From Bimastos eiseni (taxonomy: Eukaryota; Annelida; Clitellata; Crassiclitellata; Lumbricidae), in the NCBI GenBank assembly GCA_959347315.1, contig OY365815.1, positions 1,274,501 through 1,338,500 on the forward strand: a DNA stretch of 64,000 nucleotides. The letters are read 5' to 3'. Positions 43,587-54,486 of this stretch are shown one piece after another. Position 1 is the stretch's first letter, and the number at the start of each line of letters is the position of its first letter. The notes under the pieces are model-generated. The model was not told the DNA's origin, searched no databases, and saw only the letters and a program-made list of their open reading frames with translations. The position numbers were made by a program, and so were the translations under genes.

Positions 43587-45955
43587 ATCTAGATACAGAC
43601 GCCGCAGGCAAAGCCTCTAACTCACTGGGCTCAGCACCGTTTCATTCTTCAGCCACCTGTCAAACGGGCAACGGAGCTTTGAACAGACGGTCATATGTTG
43701 TGGCTACAAACAACGGAAAGAGATACATGTATCTCGGGTTCTAAATTAATGACAGCTCAAAGACAGACTTAAAGAAAAGTCGACGGGTTGTCATAGCAGA
43801 TGACTTGAAATGTAGTCTTGAAGAAATGACAATTAAAGACCTTTTCTAGCACTCTTACGAGGGACGAGGGGTAATTTTTACTTTAACAAGGTTTTTACAT
43901 GACAATGACCATGACAAATTCTTTTTATTGACCTCAGCTTACAATGTACATACAAGTAGAATCAAGACAAAATGTTCAAATTAGATCAACAGGGAGGATA
44001 ATCCCCAAGAAGGACCTACGTCCTGTAGGCGGGCCACCCTCTTTACACCTGGTAGTTAGACAGAGAAGAATAAGGTCGGTGATGGTGGTGGTCGGTTGTG
44101 GTAGTGGGTATACACTCTTGTGTTCCTATCTTTCTGTCCGAGGAGCTAATGCAGGTGTTGAGAAGGCAGTAAACACCAAAACGCACGAAATTATTAATCT
44201 GTTGTTGTACTCTTAACGCGTCGGCTCCATACTATGTCCCATATGCAGGCAATTTATGTTTAACGACAATCAACATCAATAGGCTAATTACCGTCGTCCA
44301 TCGGACTCCATCCTTGTGTCATTGTGTCATGCTTCAACGTTTCAGTTATTCGCCGATCTTTTGCGTAGACCTTACTGCATCCGGTGCTGTTGCGTCCGTC
44401 GTATGTAAATGAGGTTCACCGGGCATTAATAATATGAAGCGCGAGCCTTTATGTAACTGCGTAGGCCTAATAAGGTTAAAATAATCTCCGACGGACATTA
44501 ATAATAGCCTACGCTTAATAAGTTTCATTGACGTCATTTTTCACGCGTTATGTATTAGTGATTCATAACTATGACGGTTCTATGTATATAGTTGTCCTCC
44601 ATCTTTATCAAGACTTCTTTACCACAGTCCTTACTTGATGCGCTTTTAGTTGACAGCTGTGATTCCTGCTTCCTCTTGGCCGAATCATCACAATTCGTCC
44701 TCATCGGATTCCTCAGTCTGAAACTCGGTCTTGCCATATTGGGCTCCCGGTTGGCATCGCCGTCTTGGCAGCCGTCGTTGGGTCTGTGCTGCTCTGGTCT
44801 TGCTGCCGACTGTAACGATGCATATACACATTTCAACATACTCTGCCTTGGTTTGGCCATTCCGCCTCTTCGTATACATATTCATGAGTTCAATTGAGTA
44901 TTAATTAATCAATAACTACTGCAAACTTTCCATCGTCAATTATATTGCAAAAACAGTCAAAATCAGCAAAATATTAAAATAGAATTCTAAGATATAAATT
45001 GATTATGAACTAATCTAACTTATGACTACCTAGCCAGCCTAGATTAGCTAATAGCGCTTCTAAGGTCAGATATCTACCTCCCACGGGAATGGAGCAGATC
45101 TGCAGTGGATTTCTGTAGTGTTCATTTGGATTCTTTCTTTGTATAAATTCTGTTGATTGCTTCTTCTCGGATGATTGTTGCCTCTAGCCTCTTCACCTCA
45201 AATGCTTCTGTGCCGTCCTCCACTCACACTCGTCACGTCCGAATGATGAATCGGACTTATTGTGATACTTGCGTAACCTCGATTCCGTTGACAAGTATGT
45301 CAGAAGAGACACACTATAGATGCTGATATTAATCTCTCAGTCCATCTATATTAACGTGAAAAGAGTTTCTGCATTCCACCGCTCATGACCGATAGTTCGA
45401 GAACGAAAATAACTCCTGATTACACACGGAGAATACGTCCATCATTACTCGACGATCACAGTACTGTTCGCCACTACACCATTCGCACCCCTCAGCAGTT
45501 CTAGACGAATCAGGGTCAAATAACTGTCCGAACTCCTAAAACTTCTTTGAGAGTTCGCAACTTGAGAATTACGTGTTGACTTTTTCTAGGCACCAGCAAT
45601 ACTGAACATTTTATTGCAAACTCATGCAGCCCGGATGACGCATTTCCGCCGTACAGTCCCCAGCAGACGACCGTTGGCCAAAATCAGACCTATTAACATT
45701 GCCTTCTGAATGTCAAATTGCCAACGACCAGTTCTCCCCAACAACACTGTTACTAAGGGCTCTAATTTAATCTTATAGCGCCTTTACATTATATTTATAG
45801 GCTGACATTAATTAACTCTGAATTAATTTAAACTAATTAACATTGACTGCATATTATAATGTTAATAATACATAAGAAATGTGGGTTTTAATAGGAACAT
45901 CGCTACACCGACGTCATCCGACGCCAAAGGTGAAGACGTACAGTGACATATACGA
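43587..45955. other. Unassigned unique sequence right of the duplication
   Basis: No recognisable protein or repeat. Overlapping frames of about 100 codons on both strands at 44,555–44,897 match no family I know and lack convincing splice context. Moderately GC-rich stretches at 45,150–45,700 also gave nothing. Confidence 0.4.
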
Positions 45956-45960
45956 GTCAA

Positions 45961-46178
45961 CAGTAGATAGTAGATAATACACAGTAGATAGTAGATAGAC
46001 TACAGTAGATAGCATACAGTAGATATGATACAGTAGATAGTAGATATCTACAGTAGATAGTAGATAAGCGTATACAGCAGGTAGATACCACAGTAGAAAG
46101 AACAAAGTAGACAGGTGAACACAACAGGCAGACACTACAGCAGGCAGACACTAGGTAAGCGTACCCTAAACCGTTACA
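45961..46178. mobile_element. 3' fragment of the LTR family seen at 5713–6654
   Basis: The TAGATAG-rich block, GCAGGTAGATACCACAGTAG, GACACTACAGCAGGCAGACA and the end ACCCTAAACCGTTACA match the right 220 bp of the solo LTR. This copy keeps the canonical CCGTTACA end but lacks the 5' part. Confidence 0.85.
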
Positions 46179-46365
46179 TTATTCATTACTATATGAACCC
46201 TGCAGTGCAGTGTAATCCTACCATGCACCTTCATTTAGGTCCTACCACAATCATTTCCCCATAAAAAACGGCCTAATTTCAAAAGGCTCAACGATGTGCG
46301 TTTAGGGGAGGGGGGTTATGCTCCACCTCGTATACAAGCCACTCTACTGCCGCACTAGCAGTCAC

Positions 46366-46436
46366 TTAACCCTTTAATGACCAGCGTGTACTAAAGTGTA
46401 AGGCATAATTAATAATGCTGGTCATTACAGGGTTAA
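46366..46436. mobile_element. 63-bp piggyBac-like miniature element
   Basis: TTAA duplications at 46,366–46,369 and 46,433–46,436 enclose inverted ends CCCTTTAATGACCAGC and GCTGGTCATTACAGGG (15 of 16 pair). TTAA targets and CCCT…AGGG ends are hallmarks of piggyBac transposition. With only about 31 bp between the arms it is extremely short. Confidence 0.65.
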
Positions 46437-47732
46437 ACCAGTGTTTAAACTGTATTTATTTTCCAATGGCATGGCTCTACAGCCACATAAACCAAATCAT
46501 CTGCTTATGTCCACCAGGTATCTGTTCACTTTCTCATACATTCACTTAACAACTTAAAGATGTCTGTCTTACCATGGAATTGCTTTAAAAAAAACTGGGT
46601 TTGGTATTTGAAGATGAGCGAGAAACATCTGGTAGGCCCACCATAATATACTCTCTTACTAAGCACGGACTATGGTTGGGGTTCAGGGGACAATTAACCC
46701 ATTTCAACCCATCCTTCATTTCTATAATCTGACAATAAGTTGCTTGAATTTACAAGCACCAAAAAAGAATGGAATTTAATGTGAACAACCAAACAACAGG
46801 TTGAAGGAATTTTTACTTGAAAGGATGCATCAACTGTATGATGCTGCATCACAAGAGCATTTGATTTAGAACGGCTTCTTCAAAACTAATGATCAGATGA
46901 ATTATTGGTTACCCACAATCCCACATTTAGGACACCTTCATCATTAAAATAGCGCTAGAGGAAATACCTCGTCTAAATTCATTTATTACAACAAATCAAG
47001 AATAACAAACAAGTTTCATTACTCCCTACACACATCAATTATTCATTTTCAAACTTATATATGTCATTGAAAACTTATTATTATAGTTTACTTTTATGTC
47101 TAATTTTAGCTTTTTACAGTAACAACATCCACTTCTCAACGTCGTCAATAAAACTTGAGATTAGATTTTTATACAATTAAAAATTTAAGATATAGTCTTA
47201 AACAAATAATAAATATTAATGTTAATTAAGAATAACAATGTATTTTAAACAAAGCAAGTTTCAAAGCTGAAAGGCAGTTAAGCTCATAACAAAAAAATAT
47301 AGTTAACTATCATATGCAACCTAAATTCATTCACCATCCATACCAATCAACTTCTATGTATATACAATGCATACATATACAAACACAAAACATATCTTCT
47401 TTATATATATATGTGAATGTATATATATTCACAGGTGAATGTGCATATTTCATATATATATATATACACACATGCATAATGTTATATATAAAAGGTATGG
47501 TAATCATAACATTAAAACAGTATTTACTCTACACATTCATATACAAAATGCAAATATTGTTAATACATGTATACTTAAGTATATACAGACCACACAGATG
47601 CATCTACGTACACAACGTGTGCATTTTATGTCCGTATGCATGTCAACAATATGATGCCTGCAAATAGTCTTCTTAGTTCGTAAGTACAGAATACATTGCA
47701 TTTGTATCTGTTGCGTCGCTCATTGATTGCTG
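46437..47732. other. AT-rich intergenic DNA below CHMP5
   Basis: No gene was recognised. It contains an AT/ATAC-rich simple region at 47,330–47,480 with TATATATATACACACATGC. The CHMP5 3' UTR and polyadenylation site must lie in its upper part (minus strand), but I could not choose a signal. Confidence 0.4.
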
Positions 47733-47780
47733 TTAGGCTGCAATCTTTGGCAGACCAAATTCATCGACCGCAACTCCGTC
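47733..47780 (-). CDS. CHMP5: CHMP5 exon 7 (stop)
   Basis: [15 protein letters not shown] and TAA; acceptor TTTCACAG. The VDEFGLP tail is the conserved CHMP5 C-terminus. Confidence 0.95.
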   Translation of the reverse strand, partial: DGVAVDEFGLPKIAA

Positions 47781-48694
47781 CTGTGAAAGAAAGTACACAT
47801 GGATTGCACATTGAGTTTTGCTCGTCTACATAGCCACACGTGGGCAAAGGTTAAGTACAAGAGCCCTGTCCATCCAGTGTATATTTCTAAAGCACTCAAA
47901 GAGCAGCTCGGATGGAGCAACCCTTACTCACGAGTGTCCATTTAATCTATCTGCTCCTACATATAAATATTAGAACTGTGATGGTTTGGTGTCGATCGTC
48001 TGCTTCCATTGGTCTGTGTCTCTATATCAAAAGGCTTTCTTCGTCTGTCATCTTCTTTTGCTCCTCTCGACACCTGCTTACTCACCATCTCATCTTGCCA
48101 CCGACAGCGTACAGTCATTATACTCATTATGACGAACTATCAAAGAGGGTTGGGTGTAAAGGGGGGTGTGTGCACAGATGAAGCAGATATCCCAACTAAA
48201 TTTCTGTCCAGGTGGGATCTCAACCCCGACCTCTTGATCGACGACCGTCCAACGCGTTAACTACAACACCATCAACTCAAGTGCTATATAAATAGATCGC
48301 ACAAAGCAAACAAGTAAAGCACTTGCCAGCACACTAAGTGAACACCGTCTGAAAGTGGAACAATAATCAAGCAATCATCAAGTTTCATTGATTGATTGAT
48401 TGATTGATGTGATAGTGACAAAACAACAGCAACAGAAACCTTGTGAAGCCCTAATACCTTGTTTGTGACGCTGTCTGCTCCTGGCACTCCTGTTGGGGCG
48501 TTGGGCGCTTTCGATGCTTCGTCGAGATAGGATGTATCGTCGTCAAGGGCGATCTCGTCTCCAAGGGCTTCGAGCTCAGCCTCCAATTCATCGTCATCTA
48601 TTTCCGGCATTCCGTAGCTCCGTCCCATCACCTCCTGAATTTCACTACACTGCTCCGTCAGATCCTCCAGCTGGTCTTGCAGGTCCTGTACAGT

Positions 48695-48727
<33 letters not shown>

Positions 48728-51700
48728 GTTATTTATTACACCAAGCCAAAAGGACAATGGCCACAGAATCACAAGGTAACATTAAAGGAGGATTTGGCAT
48801 GGAACAGTAGGGAGGAAATCCCTAAAGGACAGAAGTCCCACTAGAGGGGTATTCATTACGATGGACAGTAATTTGAAATGGTATAACAGAAGAATGAATC
48901 GCTCGTTACACACCCCTGCAAATAATACCCCAGCAGCCTTCAAGACCAGTCTCCAGAGAAAAAGGAGAAGCAGTCAACATCCGATACGCTATAGAACGCT
49001 CATCATGTCAGCACAAAAGGAGATGGGAATCGACTGAGAGGATGTGGAAGAGACTGCTAAGGGTCGTACGGGATGGAGATCTCTTATTAACCAATGTTCC
49101 AAGAGGAGCGGGAGGAACTAAGTCTAAGTAAGTCATGTCAGCACAAGTCTTTATATGGAGACATGGCATATCTCAAATGGGTATTCTGTTCTAACTTTGC
49201 TTTATGTGGCTCCTAAAGACAGCATTTACTTTTACTATAGCTTGATTACATTTACTTTTAGATATTTACACCTCGAGTCAACAACCAATGACAACTTGGT
49301 CAAGCAGAAGGAAGCAGAAGGAAGCAGAAGAAAGCAGAAGAAAGCAGAAGGAAGCAGAAGAAAGCAATGAGGTGTTGAAGCAGAAAAAGATGCAAGATTA
49401 TGTCATGCTCATGTATGACTGACCATCTGTTCCAGTCATGGAATGTAATCGAGCATATATGTAGCACCCCTTCGAGATATCTACTCAGAGGCGCTCTATG
49501 CTCTGGCTTAAATGATGCTAAAAGTCATATGATCGGATAGAAACTGCCTGAGATTTACAAACTCACAATTGATAATTATACGGATAGAATCTCATAACGC
49601 TGCGTACAATCAACAGATTCTCACTTCAAACTTTAGTTTCTAAGTCTTGATGGGACTCATATGCCCACCACTCCACTCCCTCACTCGGGAAGACCCTTAC
49701 CTCGATCTGGTCGATGTTCACCTTCTTGTACTCCTTCTTGAATTCCTTGACACTGACTTTCATTGCATCAACCTGACAAATGACAACACAAACAGTACCA
49801 CCATCAAAAGATTAAAATTATCAAACAAAACATATTAACAAACATCGTCTACAGAAGACGGTGAAATAGAATGATGATTGATTGGAAATATCACATAATT
49901 TCAATAATGAATGTTCTAAATTAGGTCTTCCATAGTGCAACTGCATCTGTCTGAGACTACTTATGAATAGAACTTGAGGGTTTGGTTTTCTTCTCAAAGC
50001 TTAATATTCTGTGTGCTATAACAGAAAATATGACTGACTGAAGGGTAATACGCATTGCCCTCATATTTCACCTTTGCTCATCCATCACATTCCAAAGCCC
50101 TGCATTCCTTCATTGGGTGATGAACCCTTCTTGTACCCTGAGCCAACCTGGATCAGCTTACCTGGTCCCAGGCCAGAGGAATCTCTCTAATTTTGGACAA
50201 TCAAAGACTTAACATTTAAACATTTAACATACTAAGCATCTCTCAAAACTCAATTCCTAAAAATTGCACTACAGGGCCACAGTAAAGGACAATGTATGGA
50301 GAGAGCAAAGAGAAGTAGAGACCAGTGCGACAATGGATTCAAAATATCCATCTTTAACAGCAAATATATGCAATGCAACTCACAGAAAATCCTACTTACA
50401 CATGTTTTCGTATCTTTTAGCGACTGTATGCCGTAATTCGTCTGCTCCATGTTGAACGATTGTTGCATAAGGTTGTCACGTTGTTGCTCATACCTGGCAA
50501 CAGTTTCAATAAGCTTTGTCATCATCAAATATCACACTGCTCAATTTAAGGTTATGCTGCTATTACTGGCATTTTCAATATGATGATAAACAATACCTCT
50601 ACCTCTGACGAGCTACAATGTAGTCATCAATCATTTGTAACTGGTTTCACAACAAAACTGCATAAACCATGAATGTCGTTGTTCAGCTGTTGTAATGAAT
50701 GTGATGATTTTTATACAGAGAAACTGATTTGCACGAAATAAGCACATAATCCGCAAAACACGCAATGTAATACAACAGTAAGTTTGTAAATCCAGAGTGT
50801 GACCGTATGTTACAAACCAGAATAATGTACGCATACATTACAAATGTAATTACAGTCGCACTGAACAGACGAGTAATGACGACAAGTGATTAAAGTATTT
50901 ATTTGTCTGACTATGTGAATAGCCGACAGTGACAGGCTGGCAAATAGTTGTTAAGACGAGAACTAGAGTTTGGTACTATTAGGCTATTTTGGATTTTCAT
51001 CACTTTTGCTGTGAATAATGTCATGCACATTATTTTCATCATGTACCGATACCAACGTACGGCATAATAACGTACACATACCGTACGTACTTTACATGAA
51101 AAAACAATGTACTTTCTGTATGTACAGTCGCACATCATGCAAATCTAAGATTGCATGACTAGAAGAGATGGTCAATGATCCCTAAGTAAGACATGGAATG
51201 ACTTACATCTTTTTCTGTTTTAGTACCCTCATAGCCTTCTGCTTCACCATGTTCTACAAAATCAAACCATGTTTCATATTAAGAAATTAGATGGCAAATA
51301 TATAGAAAAATGATGGTAAAATGAAAGTTTGATGCCAGGTTTACCCACAACACATAAAAAAAGTAACAGTTTGTTATAATGTTTAATGACAGCACATAAA
51401 GAAACTTAGTTGGTCAATGACTTTCCTGACAACATATAAGCAAATTCAGCTTTGTTACAATGTTGGCTGACAATACATTACAAAGTAACAGTTTGCTTTA
51501 AACTTGGTTGACAACATACAAGAAAAGTTAGTTTGTTATCAAATTTGTTGACAATATCTAAGCAAAGTGATCCATGGGTTTAAATCTTGAACCTGTGCTG
51601 CATCTAAAACACCAATCATTGTAGAGACACACGGCAATTAACTTACCATGCCCTGCCTTACATCAATTTATCTCAGCTAAAAGACAAGATTACTTTTAAA

Positions 51701-53765
51701 AAGCACCCTTTAGGGGTCATTGCATAATTATGTAATGCTCGATGGGGTGCTACAAAACGTTGTGAAACGTTACGGGGTGGGTGGGTTAGCTGAATGTTAC
51801 ATGCTTTTTATTTATTTTTAACTAATTAGTAATTAATTAAAAATACTCAATCTAAACTATAAACCAAAGATTAAGTTTTTCTTTGAGTCGTGAACAGATT
51901 GCTTTGGCGATATGAACTTTCTACAAAACGTTCTTATCCCAATTTCTCAGCTCACAAGAAGTGAAAGCACGTGAATATTTTCAGAAAGGCGGGGTTAATT
52001 TAAAACGTCATACAAAATTCAATATGCAAATCAAGTACCTTTGTTTTGCATCAATATCACGATTGCCGAAGGCTTCAGGTCAAAGCAAATCAAAGTCAAG
52101 CTAAATCAAGTCAGAACAAATGACATGACAAATTGTCTACACTTAACTGCCGAAATATGAACATTTTTAGATTCGATGTTATAACAGCCGCCATTTTCAA
52201 TCACATCAACTGAAGGCGCATTAGTTAACACCTTGTGACGACTAACATGCAAATGCGGTACTAGTTAGGAGCATCAAAAACGAACGGAGCTGCCACGCGA
52301 AATGGCAGACCCGCTTCCTAAAGGTCTGGTGATGACTGCATTAGCAAAAAAAGACACAATCGAGGCACACCTGCCGAGTTAAAAATTCAGTTCCAAGCGA
52401 AGCTAGGCTATAAGGCTAGTAAGCCTAGCATATAAATCTACACTAAACAAGTGCTTAGCCTCATAGCCTACACATGGCAGTGAAATCAAAGTTCAAACAT
52501 AATATTAATTATTATCTACCATTGATGAAGGTTAAATTTGGAGACCTGGATCTATATTAGGCCCACGTAAAACTACACTGAGTTTTGTTCAAAATAAATG
52601 CATAACACTCAGAGGGGTGGGTCTATGGAAACGTTATGATGCATTACACATGAGTCAAAAACAACCATTTTCAGCATTACGTAATTATGCAATGACCCCT
52701 AATGTTCTTCTCAGGGACATTAATCATGTTTATCTAAAAACCTGTACAACTTACAGTAAGCACTATATGTTTCCAATGGTTCTGTATTTGTATATATATA
52801 AATTGAATTTATATATATATATTGAATTTATATATTTATAAATATATATATTGAATTTGATATGTCACACTTTGTGATGACTCATCTGACGGTATCACCC
52901 ATACATTATCACAGATGAAACTATGTCCCATCACATATTACACAATTACATCAATGATACATGCAATGCTTTGTTACTGTTTACTGTGAGAATGTAATGA
53001 GATGGCTTTGTAGAAGGAAAGAACCTTTGATGGACCATCTCTCATTTTTTTCATTTGATCCCTATACTTAGCAAGCTCCTGATCAAGTCGAGCAATCTTT
53101 TTGTCGATGGATTCACCACGACCATCCACCTAAACAAAAACACATTGGACACTATCATATCACGAGATCTTTAACGCCTGAACTTGTATTGGTACAGTCA
53201 GCCAACCTTTTAGATATGATAGATAGAATTAGTCAAGAAGGCCTGGTATTCCACAGGTGGTAGAGCTCTTATCCAAGTACTACACATCAGTTCATTATGG
53301 CTAAAATGTAAGTTCTTGAAAGATTAATGTTTTGTATTCGAAATTAAGGCACATGAACATAGATTACAAGGCAATTGCCGTGAGTTATAGCAGCAATTCG
53401 TAATAACCACTGGGCGGCGCAACTTAGGCTTTGGAGCAGCATCATATTTTTAGGATGAAGTGACAGGACAGTGTTGACGAGTTTTGGGGAAGAGGGAACA
53501 GTTGAACGAAGTGATTTGTTTGTAAATAAATGACAAGGTTTGAAAGGAGTGGAGTCCATAGACGATGTATAGGCCAACCAGTGTAGTTTGTTCCAACTTG
53601 GAATGCGCCAAGAATAAAATGCTCTTATCGTCAATAAACTGTTCATATATTTCTCACAAAATCTTATTTAATCTGAGAGGAATTGATCATACGTACGCTG
53701 GCTATGCAGTCAGTCAGATTGGGCGCAGGCTGCTTTGGCTTCGCTTTTCCGAATAAACGATTCAT
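47733..53765 (-). CDS. CHMP5: CHMP5, charged multivesicular body protein 5 (seven coding exons)
   Basis: Joined exons 53697–53765, 53025–53129, 51207–51253, 50400–50493, 49701–49772, 48458–48685 and 47733–47780 give 663 nt, 220 residues plus stop; human CHMP5 has 219. The start [11 protein letters not shown], the basic helices ([40 protein letters not shown]), the middle [18 protein letters not shown], the acidic [13 protein letters not shown] and the end [10 protein letters not shown] follow the family order. CHMP5 is an ESCRT-III accessory protein on endosomes; in known systems it binds LIP5/Vta1 and regulates Vps4 in multivesicular body sorting. All phases agree and no lesion is seen. The introns host a SINE, a mariner-like element and simple repeats. 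Confidence 0.97.
48140..48300 (-). mobile_element. tRNA-derived SINE in CHMP5 intron 6
   Basis: On minus, TAGTTAACGCGTTGGACGG (A-box region) and GGTTGAGATCCC (B-box-like) are spaced as in a tRNA-like head, followed by AGAAATTTAGTTGGGATATC and CATCTGTGCAC. The body matches 18,355–18,405, next to the minisatellite. A GTGCTATATAAATAG tail motif lies at the other end (48,281). Confidence 0.6.
48387..48408. repeat. (ATTG)n tract
   Basis: Five to six perfect units in CHMP5 intron 6, about 50 bp from exon 6. Confidence 0.9.
48458..48685 (-). CDS. CHMP5: CHMP5 exon 6
   Basis: 76 codons with [20 protein letters not shown], the acidic helix and TSYLDEA. Acceptor CTGTACAG, donor GTATTA. Tetranucleotide tracts of opposite sense sit in the introns on both sides (TTGA-type at 48,387, CAAT at 48,698). 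Confidence 0.95.
48698..48727. repeat. (CAAT)n tract
   Basis: About seven perfect units in CHMP5 intron 5, 12 bp upstream of exon 6; complementary to the tract at 48,387. Confidence 0.9.
49305..49370. repeat. AAGCAGAAGGA / AAGCAGAAGA tandem repeat
   Basis: About six units in CHMP5 intron 5; Lys/Arg/Gln-rich frames across it are by-products. Confidence 0.85.
49701..49772 (-). CDS. CHMP5: CHMP5 exon 5
   Basis: 24 codons, [20 protein letters not shown] then DQIE; acceptor TTTGTCAG, donor GTAAGG. Confidence 0.93.
50400..50493 (-). CDS. CHMP5: CHMP5 exon 4
   Basis: 94 nt; its first base completes the Met, then [20 protein letters not shown] to LKDTKTC; donor GTAAGT. A shorter alternative donor two bases upstream would break the frame. 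Confidence 0.93.
51207..51253 (-). CDS. CHMP5: CHMP5 exon 3
   Basis: 47 nt, [15 protein letters not shown] plus two bases of a Met codon; acceptor TTTTGTAG, donor GTAAGT. Confidence 0.93.
51713..52699. mobile_element. Mariner-like non-autonomous element in CHMP5 intron 2
   Basis: Inverted ends GGGGTCATTGCATAATTATG at 51,713 and its complement (CGTAATTATGCAATGACCCC) at 52,699, about 27 bp with one or two mismatches, flanked by TA on both sides (51,711–51,712; 52,700–52,701). A TA target is the Tc1/mariner signature. No transposase frame is visible in the 987 bp. Confidence 0.75.
53025..53129 (-). CDS. CHMP5: CHMP5 exon 2
   Basis: 35 codons from [11 protein letters not shown] to MRDGPSK. Acceptor TTGTTTAG. 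The donor AAG|GTTCTT is weak beyond the invariant GT. Encodes most of the first basic helix. Confidence 0.92.
53697..53765 (-). CDS. CHMP5: CHMP5 exon 1
   Basis: 23 codons, [20 protein letters not shown] then IAS; donor GTACGT; phase 0. The ATG is the only one that gives the conserved family start. Confidence 0.93.
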
Positions 53766-54153
53766 TTTCCTGTAATCAAATAGTTTCACAGCAGAACGTG
53801 TGATACACCTTCAAAGTTTCGATGTCAAACAACCTTTTGTGATTAATTGTTGACTAACTTCTCGCAGTTTGTTTAAAATAATTCGTCATATGAAACTTGC
53901 GCAGAGCAACCAGGAAACGCAGACCACATATCTTCATAGAGTCGACATGAGCTAACTCTTTACAGACACTAGGTCTACTGATTATCATTTTGACGAAATG
54001 GGTCGTCATCATCACAACAGAAAACAGATTAATTATCACACCATTGCTCGCCTGTAATTTGCAAAATATTCATTGCCAAAATGCATTTTACGCATTGATT
54101 TGTGAAATTATGAGTAGGCTACGCCATCCTGTAGGCCTACTAGGCCTATTACA
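53766..54153. other. Presumed CHMP5 5' flank
   Basis: The sequence directly above the CHMP5 start; it should contain the 5' UTR and promoter on minus. No TATA box or other clear element was seen. TAGGCCTA occurs twice near 54,130–54,147. Confidence 0.45.
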
Positions 54154-54161
54154 GGCTTAGA

Positions 54162-54477
54162 CAAAGATGACAGAGTCGTAGACTAAGACAGCGGTTCCCA
54201 AATCGTGTTCCGCGGAACTCTAAGGTTCCTATCTTGCTGTGTATTTGGTGATTTTGGTCTGTGCGGTGGTCAAAGCACAAAATCTACCATATACCATTCG
54301 CTATGTGAGGCGGTTAAGGTCACGCCAGCAGCGCCACGTAGGGAATGGTATAGTGGTATCTCAGTAGTATCCTAGCAATGACAATCGATTCCAAGGTAGG
54401 TGACGTGAACATTCAGATTCACAACGGAGATAGGAGCTGTCATATCTTAGTCTAGACCTACGACTCTAGCATCTTTT
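54162..54477. mobile_element. MITE with long inverted repeats, copy 2
   Basis: Diverged relative of 749–1007: CAAAGATGACAGAGTCGTAG at the left, CTACGACTCTAGCATCTTTT at the right. The flanking direct repeat GGCTTAGAC is at 54,154–54,162 and 54,478–54,486 (8–9 bp). The inner palindrome with CCATTCGCTATGTG is kept. Confidence 0.85.
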
Positions 54478-54486
54478 GGCTTAGAC

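Noticed and set aside
44555..44897. Overlapping 101-codon frames on both strands
   Set aside because: No family resemblance, domain or convincing splice context; left unassigned.
53344..53646. 100-codon minus frame inside CHMP5 intron 1
   Set aside because: No recognisable motif, and CHMP5 exon phases join correctly without it.
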